From Patescibacteria group bacterium UBA3291 (lineage in GTDB: Bacteria > Patescibacteriota > Gracilibacteria > Absconditabacterales > Absconditicoccaceae), in assembly GCA_002361595.1 (NCBI GenBank), contig DETJ01000006.1, positions 1-17,037 of the forward strand: a stretch of DNA of 17,037 bases, given 5' to 3'. Positions 9,402 through 17,037 of this stretch are shown here, in pieces. Each line of letters starts with the position of its first letter. The first letter of the stretch is position 1. The notes below the pieces were generated by a model. The model saw only the letters and a list, made by a program, of their open reading frames with translations. It did not search any database and had not been told where the DNA came from. The position numbers were made by a program, and so were the translations under genes.

Positions 9402-9430
9402 AAAAAAGCTACCCTTTCGGACAGCTTTTT
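9402..9430 (-). terminator. Intrinsic terminator of infB
   Basis: The arms AAAAAGCT (9403-9410) and AGCTTTTT (9423-9430) form an 8-bp stem, with a CC/GG pair inside the 12-nt loop. It lies 20 bases after the infB stop. On the minus strand it runs into TTTTTTG. Being nearly symmetric it may also work on the plus strand. Confidence 0.7.
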
Positions 9431-9449
9431 GATTTATGATAATTGAATT

Positions 9450-11855
9450 TTATTCAGATTTCTTTTCTTCTGGCTTTTCTACCACATCTTGTAATTCATA
9501 GAATTCAAGAATATCGTGTTCTTGGATCTTCTTTCCAGTCTTCACTTTCATTCCACAGTCTTCTCATTCAATTACTTCTTTTACTTGATCTTTATTTCTC
9601 TGGAGTGATAGGATTTCTCAGTTACAGATAATATCTTCTCATCTATGAACACGGAATCTAAGCTTATTTTTTACTCTTCATTCGATAACCATTCAACCGA
9701 TAGTCATCTCTTTGCTCTGAGTAAAGAATATTCCAAGTACATCAAGTTTTCCAACTGTAACTTCCTGTTTCTCCACTTCAACCATTCATTGAAGTAAGTT
9801 CAATAAGTAGTCAGTCAATTCGTATATGATATCAAATGATTTAATTTCTACTTTTTGCTGTTCTGCTTTCTTTTTTAGAATTGCATTGATTGAAACATTA
9901 AATCAGATTAGCAAAGCTTTAGAAACCTGACCTAAAGAAACATCAGATTCAGAGAATTGTCATACATCTGCATGAATTACTTTTATTGTTACATTTTTTG
10001 GCAATTCTAGTCATTGAACAGCCTGCTGTAAAGCCTCAAGACTTGATGCTCATTCAGCTTTGAGAATGAGTCTAAGTTCTGAAACTTTATTATTAGCTCA
10101 TCATGCTTTAAGTTGGGCAAGGAATTCTTGAACAGCTCATTCATTTTTGTGTGAAGCTTCCTGTTCTTGAATCACTGAAACTTTATGCTGAGCTTCTTTT
10201 TCGTTATTAACTATTTCTACAATTCTTCATGCTTCTGGTAGCTCAGTAAATCAAAGAATCTGAACAGGCTCTCATCATGTAGCTTTTTGAATTGGAGCTC
10301 ATTTCCAGTTCTGCATTCTTTTGATTTTTCCATAAGTATTATATGCCATGATAATATTTCCAACCTGTAATGTACCAGTCAGAACGATTATGCTTGCGAT
10401 TACTCATTGTTTTGCATCTTTATATGAATCCAAAACTACTCAGACAGCACTACGGTTTGGATTGTATTTCAATTCAAGCATTTCTGCCTGTAATAGAATA
10501 TTCTCTAGTAATTTATCAATTCACTCTCCTGTCTTTGAAGAAACTCCGATTACTGGAACATCTCCTCACCATTCTTCTGGTGTAAGTCATTGAGCAGCAA
10601 TATCTGCAATAATCTGATCGCGTTTATGTCCAGGTTTATCTATCTTTGTAATAGCTATAATGATAGGTACTCATGCAGCTTTTGCATGGTTGATTGATTC
10701 AATAGTCTGAGGCATCACAGAGTCGTCAGCAGCTACTACGATTACAGCGATATTTGTAAGTTTAGCTCATCTAGCTCTAAGAGATGTAAATAATTCATGT
10801 CCTGGAGTATCGATGAATGTAATTTTCTTTCCGTTATATTCTACTACTGAAGCTCAGATAGACTGAGTAATTCATCCAGCTTCTCATTCAGCCATAGATG
10901 TTTTACGAAGATAGTCTAGTAATGATGTTTTTCAGTGATCTACATGTCCCATTACTGTAACAACTGGAGCTCTTTCCAAACGAACTGGAGCTTCTTTATC
11001 TAGGTCAAGAATCTTTTGAAGATCTCCAGACATAAAGCTTTCCATATCTAGTTCAGCTTCTTTCTTTTTTACTTCTACTCCAAATTCAGCTCATATTAAT
11101 GATGCAGTATCAAAATCTAGTGAAGAATTGATTCATGTCATGATTTTATTTTCCATAAGTTTCTTCATAATCTCGATAAGAGAAACTCACATTTTTTCAG
11201 AAAACTCTTTTACTGAAATTTTATCATCCATAAATAATTCTGATTTTTTAACCAAGTTTGCAGAAGTTGTAGCTTCGTGATGTTCTGTAGAAGCTTGAAT
11301 TACTTGCACTGCCCTTTCGTTTGTAGGCTTTTCATTTCAGCGATGTTTTTTATCTGATTTTGATTTGTTATTTTTCTTAGCTATTGATTGCACTGGCTGT
11401 TTTCATTCTCTTTGTGCTTTTTCAGCATTTTGGCGACGAATAGATTCAAAAAAATCTGAACTTGATTCTGTATTCTTTTCTTTAGCAACATATTCAGCAT
11501 GTTCAATCTGGATATTTCACTTTGGTTTTGAATTTTTGTGTGAATCTTTCTTTTCTTTGTCGAATGATTTCTTTTCAGGTTTATCAAAAGATTTTTTCTT
11601 TTTTTGTCCAGAAGAATGAGATGCAAAATTGAATATATCACTTGCAGTTGCGACTGGTTGTTCTGTTTCCTTTGTTCAGAAATAATCATCTAAATCAATT
11701 TTTTCTTTTTCAGGTTTAGATGTTTCTTTTTTGGTAGCTGTTTCAGTAGCTCAAAATCACATTCCAGAAAGGAATCCTCCCCCACCGAATCCACCAAGTT
11801 CTCATGCTTTAAGGACTTTTCATTCAGATTTGTCTTGCTGTTTTTTATCAGCCAT
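9450..11855 (-). CDS. infB: Translation initiation factor IF-2
   Basis: IF-2 is the GTPase that brings initiator tRNA to the ribosome. The 801-residue frame starts MADKKQQDKSEG and ends at TAA (9450-9452). A glycine-rich patch (21-27) is followed by a low-complexity Lys/Glu/Ser linker to about 200, and the IF2 N domain lies at about 205-250. The G domain has G1 GHVDHGKT (303-310, the GK glycine is UGA), GGIT (327-330), G3 DTPGHE (349-354), G4 TKID (403-406, where NKID is usual) and an SSK G5. Domains II to IV follow. Of 67 glycines about 40 are UGA and 27 GGN; there is no CGA or CGG. The ATG at 11853-11855 was chosen because an ATG about 17 bases upstream is out of frame; no Shine-Dalgarno sequence is seen. 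It stands alone, without nusA or rbfA next to it, and is divergent from the protease gene. Confidence 0.97.
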
Positions 11856-11894
11856 GCACAATTTTTCATAAAATTAAAAATATTTCTGCCTTTG

Positions 11895-11922
11895 AATGTA
11901 CGAAAATGTATTGCTTTTTCAA
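11895..11922 (-). promoter_or_regulatory. Candidate promoter of infB
   Basis: On the minus strand TTGAAA (11917-11922) is followed after 16 nt by TACATT (11895-11900), about 40 bases before the infB start. Other AT-rich matches exist further upstream in this 179-base divergent spacer, so the assignment is tentative. Confidence 0.35.
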
Positions 11923-11978
11923 GTCTGAATACGTTATTATTTATAATTATTATATTAATATTTTATTATTTAAAAATC

Positions 11979-12006
11979 TTGTATTCAATGTAAGTATTTT
12001 TAAAAT
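11979..12006 (+). promoter_or_regulatory. Candidate promoter of the subtilase gene
   Basis: TTGTAT (11979-11984) is followed after 16 nt by TAAAAT (12001-12006), about 28 bases before the chosen ATG. No Shine-Dalgarno sequence lies before that ATG. The spacer with infB is extremely AT-rich, so chance matches are likely. Confidence 0.35.
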
Positions 12007-12034
12007 TCAGTGTTTTATTTTTGGCAAAAATTTT

Positions 12035-14131
12035 ATGAAAAAATCGTTATTATTTATTGTTATTACGTTTCTTGTAATATTTAATGTAAGTTTATGAGAA
12101 AACTATACTATAAATGTTAATCTAAACAATAAGGAATTTAGTGATTTATTATTTAAGTGATATGACTATTATCAGGATAAAGATTATGAGGAGGCTGTCT
12201 TATATTATGAACGTGCATATGATATTTGTTGAGATTCAGATGATTGTGAAGTAGCAGAATGATTATTAAAAACTGTATATTATTTATTAGCAGAAGAAGC
12301 GTATGAAAACGATGATAACAAAACATGTATTAAGCGATATAAAAAGCTGTTAAATATTTCACCAAATGAATTTAATGCGTTATTGAATATATGAGTTGCT
12401 TATATACGAGAAGAACCTGATACTGCTTTATCGTATTTTCAGAAAGCAAGAAAATATGCTAGTAAACAAGAAGACATAGCTCTTGCTGAAAAAAACATTG
12501 AAGTAATTGAAAATATTATTGAGAATTTTGATGAATTAAAGGAAGAAAGAGAATTAAAATCTTTAGATAAAACAAACGATTCTTTGGTTTATAAACAATA
12601 TTATTTGTATTATTTAGATGTGTTTAATGCTCGAAAGAAAATACCCAATAATGATAAAGTTATTACCATAGCTATAATAGATGATTGAATAAAATATGAC
12701 CATCCTGACTTAAAAAATAGTATTTGGACTAACGCCTGAGAAAAACTATGAAACTGAATTGATGATGATGGAAACTGATATATTGACGATTATTTCTGAC
12801 GAAATTTTAAAAAAAAATCAAATGATGTCACTCCAGTTTGAAACCATTGAACAATGATTGCGTGAATTATTTGAGCAACCTCTAATAATAATGAATGAAT
12901 AGTTTGAATCATTCCTAATTGAAAAGTTAGATTAATGTCTTTGGTCGCTTTTGGAGAAGATTGAAAAGCTACAGACAGAAATATTATATCTGCCATTAAT
13001 TATGCAATCAATAATGGAGCTGATATAATAAATCTAAGTTTGTGATGAGAAATGTATGAATATAGTGATGCTTATAATGAAATTATCAAAAAAGCTAATG
13101 ATAAATGAATTATAATTGTAGCTGCTGCGTGAAATGGTGATGAATCTCAAGATCCAAAAGTCTGAATTAATACATCAAATATTGAATTATCTCCTGTTTG
13201 TAATTGAGATTATAAATATAGTATAATATGAGTTTGATCATTAGATAAAGAATGAAATATTTCATCTTGGTCTAATTATTGAAATTGTGTGGATATATAT
13301 ACTTATTGAGAATCAATTTTTTCTACAGCAGATACTTGAGAATCATTGTATGCAGTATGAAGTTGAACCTCTTTTTCTACTCCTATTATAGCCAGTATTA
13401 TCTGACTATGACGTATAAAATACTGAAATGTTTGAGCTGCTGATGTATATTCTGCATTAAAGGCAAGCTTAAATTGAAATAATATAAATATAGAAAAGTA
13501 TTTAGATAATTTGTGAAAGATTTATAATGAAATTCCTTCTAATAATTCGAGCACAACGAATTCTGTTAGTCTTTGATGAAAGGATACTTCAAGTATCTTG
13601 CTTGATAAAGAAAATGAAAAATCTGAATTGGAAGAGGCTATCCAATGGATGTATGATAATTGACTAACTATTTATAATACTCCGTCGACATTTATGAGTA
13701 ATACTTATTTGACTAGAGAACAAGCATCTAAATTTTTTGTACAATTTGCTGCTACAGTATTAAATAAAGATAAATGAAATATATGGTCATACAATATTTA
13801 TTCTGACATTAGTAATGCTAATCGTTCTCTTAAAGATTATATTGTATATGCAAGTAACATGTGACTATTCAAATGAGCTAATGGAAAATTTAGGCCATTT
13901 AGTAATTTATCTCAGGCTCAAGCTTTAGCTGTAACTATTAGGATGTTAGACTGATATTTAGAAGAGCCTCAAGATTCACGGTATATATATTACTTCTATA
14001 GGGCTCAGATGTACTGAATATTATGAGAAACTGGAATAAAATTTACGTCTGCTGATAATACTAACATAACAAGATGAGATATGGCTTTAATACTGTATAA
14101 TGCCTATAAGTATTATAATAATATAAAATAA
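12035..14131 (+). CDS. Secreted subtilisin-like serine protease with TPR-like and SLH-like regions
   Basis: A 698-residue S8-family protease. Residues 1-20 (MKKSLLFIVITFLVIF...) form a signal peptide, which is why this ATG was preferred over an in-frame ATG at 11906. Two TPR-like units follow (about 38-66 and 113-140). The catalytic domain (about 205-480) has Asp216 in AIIDDG, His271 in GNHGTMIAG, oxyanion Asn367 in AAAGNG and Ser446 in GSGTSFSTP. The C-terminus carries three S-layer-homology-like repeats (about 535-575, 603-640, 652-693) with LTREQA and ITRGDMA blocks, suggesting surface attachment. About 49 of 55 glycines are UGA. CGA at 101, 125, 200 and 256 and CGG at 649 suit Trp: residue 200 gives the AW before the first catalytic strand, 256 gives GWNF after the DDDGNGYIDD segment, and 649 gives an SLH-type Trp. 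It could degrade host proteins, but its substrate is unknown. Confidence 0.94.
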
Positions 14132-14142
14132 TAAGTATTATT
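14127..14142. terminator. AT-only inverted repeat spanning both converging stop codons
   Basis: AATAATA (14127-14133) and TATTATT (14136-14142) are perfect complements two bases apart. They cover the stop codons of the protease gene and the converging 165-aa gene. The pairs are all A-T, so it would be a weak bidirectional terminator at best. Confidence 0.2.
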
Positions 14143-14635
14143 TAGAATTATATACATTAATATATTCAGATTCGAATAAGTCTCAGCTTGTTGGTTCTTT
14201 TTTATTTAGTTTTTCGCAAGATTTAAAAGTATTATCGAATCATCGTTTTTCGCTAAATGCTTTTTCTGAATCAGCTATCAGAAAATGTATTTTATTTCAC
14301 ATTGTATCGTAACGATGCTCATAGTCCTCGAGATTTGATTCGATTAAATTATTTAGTAGATAGCTAGAAATTTTTAGTCATACTTTTTCATCGGTGCGTA
14401 TAATTTTTGTTTCTCATCGATTTTTTCTACGTTCTTCGTCTGTTAATAGAGTTATAAATAACTTTTTCTGTATCATTTTTTTATTCTGTTCATAATCATA
14501 AGAAGAATAAACAATCTTTGATTTTATGATATTTCACTCTTTAATTTTTTCTAAAGTTTCTTGGTTTAGAGAAATATAATAATCATAATGATCTACGTCG
14601 TAAAGTGCTCATTGAATATGAGATTCTTTTTTCAT
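14138..14635 (-). CDS. Hypothetical protein, 165 aa
   Basis: I do not recognise this protein. With UGA=Gly the frame runs 165 residues from MKKESHIQ to a TAA only 6 bases from the protease stop. It is charged and probably soluble, with no signal peptide or membrane segment. A lysine/arginine-rich stretch TDEERRKN (65-72) is followed by a CGA-UGA pair (73-74), and a second CGA-UGA pair occurs at 131-132; read as Trp-Gly they give NWG and KWG. The middle region, KISSYLLNNLIESNLEDYEHRY (88-109), looks helical. It starts 32 bases after the ruvX stop and is probably the last gene of that operon. A link to RuvX is inferred from position only. Confidence 0.75.
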
Positions 14636-14667
14636 ATTAAAAATAAATCTGAATTAAAATATTAGAT

Positions 14668-15072
14668 TTATTTTTGATTTTTATTTTTCCATCTTTCCAA
14701 AATTAGCATTGCACTAATTGTATCAGTAGTTTCATTCTTTTTGAAATTTGAAACTATTTCTCAGCTTTCTACACTTGTATAATCTTCTTCGATTGTTTCA
14801 ATAGTGATTTCGTCTTTCTCAATAATGTAGTTCAGTGATGTCATAAATTTTGTAATTTTTTCCTGAATATCCTTTTGTTTAGAAGGCCATCAAAGTACAA
14901 TAGTTTTTACATGATATCTTTGGATTAAATCAGCAATATGAAAATATGTCATTTGGTCGTTAATTATGTATCATACTGGGAAAATTATGTCGTTTGAATT
15001 ATGGGTATATGCTAATCAAATGTATCTACTTCATCGATCTATTCATAATATAGCAGGTTCTACTCTTGGCAT
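14668..15072 (-). CDS. ruvX: RuvX/YqgF-family protein (putative Holliday junction resolvase / pre-16S rRNA nuclease)
   Basis: The 134-residue length is normal for this RNase H-fold family, implicated in pre-16S rRNA 5' maturation and proposed as a Holliday junction resolvase. Family blocks are all present: ILGID-x-GSRYIGLA (8-21, acidic D12), TIVLGWP (57-63), the EDYTSVES block (96-103) and DTISAMLILE (117-126, acidic D117). All six glycines are UGA. Codon 13 is CGA; read as Trp it gives DWGSRYIG, a common form of the first motif, while the conserved Arg16 in the same motif is AGA. It lies 59 bases after the 154-aa gene and 32 before the 165-aa gene, on the same strand. No Shine-Dalgarno sequence is evident. 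Confidence 0.9.
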
Positions 15073-15131
15073 TTATATTACAAAAATAATTTAAAAATCT
15101 GATTTATTATCTTTTTTAATATATTAATCGA

Positions 15132-15596
15132 CTAAGAATTTTCAACTAGATGTTGTAAATGTAACTTAGAAATTTGATTGTAAATATTTTCAACCTGAGA
15201 AATAAAATAATCGACGTTAAAACATTGCATATGTAAGTTTCATAGGATTAAGCGATACGATGATTCATAGTCTTTATGAACCAATCACTTAATTTTAATC
15301 CAATTTGTATCTTTAACCATTTCGAGTATAGATTCATCATATTTTAATTTTCAAATTTTTAAGAGAAATGCTATCGCAGGATATCAGAGAAATCACTGAT
15401 TTGTAGATCAGCTATCATTAGAAGAAATCTGATTTTCTTTTTCGTCGTAAATGATTTTATATACTTTTCATGGAGTACTTGAAGAATTACACTTTCATTC
15501 TTTGGAAAGTAAATCTTCGACTGTGATTCTTTCGTCAGCTACAGCACTTAGTGCTTCAATGATTTTTACTTTTGGTGGAAGTATTCGCTCTTTCAT
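15132..15596 (-). CDS. Hypothetical protein, 154 aa
   Basis: I do not recognise this protein. The 154-residue frame starts MKE and ends at TAG (15132-15134). Residues 4-33 (ILPPKVKIIEALSAVADERI...) resemble a small helical unit, possibly winged-helix-like with the following VEDLL segment. A serine/asparagine-rich stretch comes next (about 37-68), then GYPAIAFLLKIGKL (71-84), which looks like a helix of a globular domain. There is no signal peptide or membrane segment. Codon 4 is CGA (Trp or Arg). It lies 47 bases after the membrane-protein gene and 59 before ruvX, in the same direction. A DNA-binding role is only a guess. Confidence 0.75.
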
Positions 15597-15643
15597 CTTG
15601 TTAATATCATTGATATAAAAAGCTGATTTTATTTAAGGTTTTA

Positions 15644-17037
15644 TTATTCTACTATTTCTTGGAATATGTATTTAGGTCAAGTATAATTTTCAGGAGATGT
15701 ACCTACTTCTCATTTTATAGCAGGAACATAATATGTTATTCCGTTTTTATATTTTGGAATATAAATTATTTCCATATTATCAAATAATACTACAGTTGAG
15801 TTCTCATGTAAAGCTCATTGTTCGAAAAATCCTCATCATTTTTCGATTTCTTTTTCAATATCTGATTTTTCTACTGTTGGATAATTAGATACATCGTACG
15901 TTGCAATATCTATTCAGACAACTGATACAACTTTTTGTAAATTTAAGTCATAAGCAATTTGCATTCATATTTTTTCTTCCATTTCTGTGTCTCGAACCTC
16001 TTTTCACTGGATTTTGAATGGATAGAAAACATTAATTATTCACATACTTGCATCATAATTTTCTGTATCAATTTCAGCATCTCAATAATTTTTTGTTGAT
16101 ACACCTAATTGTTTTAAATCTTTTTCAATAGCTTTAATAAGTTGTTTATTTGATGGTAACTTATTATTAAATTCTTTAGCTTGTCGACTATCATTTGGAT
16201 AAAAATTTAATCTTTGACTTTGACTATCAAATGAAATAGAATATCAATTTTCGGTATTTTGCTCTATGTATAAACCAGCAATTTCTAAGTCCTGGAAATT
16301 TTTAAATGATATATCTCAGATTCTTAAATTTTTAAGAACTTGGTTTGGAGTATTAGATCACATTAAAACTCAACTAGCTTTGTAGATTGGATATTCTATG
16401 GCTAATTTTGGAAATGTTTTATTTTTATAAGTAAAACGGTAAGTTTGATTAAATGCGAAATTTCTGTTTAATAAATAATTTTGAGAAAAGATGTCATTTT
16501 CATCTAATGTATCATATTTTTCAGTAGCAGTTATAGTGGCTCATAAAGATTGAGGTTCTGCTATTTTAGATAATGAATTTAATGATTTTGTTGAATAATC
16601 AGCGGATTCTTCCGTTTCATTGATGTCTTCTTCATAATCAACGTCATCATAATCGTCATATACATAATTACTAGCCATATCTTTACCGTAATTATAGGCT
16701 AATTCTCATTTCTCTAAGCTTCAGAATGCCTTATTCTCTTCCAAATATGTATATTTAGTTGGAACTTTTAAAGTTCAAGTGAAAATATTTGTACAGAATC
16801 AAATTAAGAAAAGTGCAACAAAACTAACTATAGCATAACCATATCATGTAAGATAGAATCTCCACTTTAGTTTTCTCGGAACTGCATCCATTGCTGCTTG
16901 ATCAGCTTTTTGTTCTTTTGTGATTCTAATTTTATCCTGAATTTTAGCATCAAGTCTTTCTTTAAATTCTTCTCTAGGTGCAAATTCTGGCATTTTTTCA
17001 TCTGCCAATTTCTCGAGAAGTTTTTTTTCATCTCATT
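15644..17037 (-). CDS. Single-pass membrane protein, anti-sigma-like layout (5' end outside window)
   Basis: At least 463 residues; the start lies beyond the window. The visible N-terminus is cytoplasmic-like and charged, ending REEFKERLDAKIQDK (about 21-35), a pattern resembling the segment before the membrane in anti-sigma factors. One membrane helix follows (about 61-86, YAIVSFVALFLIGFCTNIF). An acidic Tyr/Asp patch (125-143) leads into a large outer domain, beta-rich by composition, without a family I can name. Two CGA codons occur; one, in GKEV-x-DTEMEE, precedes a strand pattern GMQIAYDL and suits an aromatic residue. A signalling or anti-sigma role is inferred from layout only. It is the first gene seen of the unit with the 154-aa gene, ruvX and the 165-aa gene. 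Confidence 0.7.

Noticed and set aside
10348..10593. Plus-strand reading frames within infB and other minus-strand genes
   Set aside because: They are antisense shadows of motif-bearing genes and show no family features or ribosome-binding sites.
11381..11689. Minus-strand 102-codon frame overlapping the infB N-terminal linker
   Set aside because: It is an out-of-frame reading of the lysine-rich IF-2 linker; the infB frame is continuous through it.
11906..12034. Upstream in-frame start for the protease at 11906
   Set aside because: It would add 43 AT-rich-encoded residues before a clear signal peptide; the ATG at 12035 begins MKKS and a hydrophobic core as expected.
12035..14131. Mycoplasma-type code (UGA=Trp)
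   Set aside because: Trp would destroy every P-loop and the subtilase GTS and HGT motifs; UGG and apparently CGA serve for Trp instead.
86..17037. Window full of pseudogenes with many in-frame UGA stops
   Set aside because: No other disruptions or frameshifts occur, stops are always TAA or TAG, and UGA falls on conserved glycines, so it is a code change and not decay.

Overview
The window comes from a low-GC bacterium that does not use the standard genetic code. Read normally, nearly every gene breaks into fragments at in-frame UGA. Read with UGA as glycine, twelve intact or window-edge-truncated genes appear, and those with known motifs have glycine where it must be: the P-loops of HsdR, the RloC-like ATPase and IF-2, and the subtilase catalytic blocks. 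UGA=Gly (translation table 25) is known from Candidatus Absconditabacteria (SR1) and Gracilibacteria. CGA, and one CGG, also fall where protein families expect tryptophan (HsdR, subtilase, RuvX, HsdS). A second reassignment, CGA/CGG to Trp, is therefore likely; as I recall, this has been predicted computationally for some Absconditabacteria. The host is most likely an Absconditabacteria-like episymbiont.

Region 1 (86-8386, minus strand) is a type I restriction-modification island transcribed in the order hsdR, RloC-like gene, hsdS, DUF559 gene, hsdM. The RloC-like gene encodes a Rad50-like zinc-hook ATPase. In other bacteria RloC is a tRNA anticodon nuclease often linked to type I systems, so this may be a two-layer defence: restrict DNA first, then stop translation. 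Between hsdS and hsdM sits a small DUF559 (Vsr-like) nuclease gene flanked by two 131-bp direct copies of a GC-rich, multi-hairpin repeat. It looks like a small mobile cassette; its right edge supplies the last two bases of the hsdS stop codon.

Region 2 (8387-9430) holds the hsdR promoter, a candidate stand-alone structured small RNA on the plus strand (about 8583-8650), a DUF3800 gene (minus) and terminator hairpins on both sides of that gene.

Region 3 (9450-14131) is a divergent pair. infB (IF-2) is on the minus strand. On the plus strand is a large secreted subtilisin-like protease with an N-terminal TPR-like region and a C-terminal tail of three S-layer-homology-like repeats, suggesting a cell-surface enzyme.

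Region 4 (14138-17037, minus strand) is a probable operon: a single-pass membrane protein (cut by the window edge, anti-sigma-like layout), an unknown 154-aa protein, ruvX/yqgF, and an unknown 165-aa protein that converges tail-to-tail with the protease gene.

No rRNA, tRNA, CRISPR array or recognisable transposase was seen. Protein positions below assume UGA=Gly.
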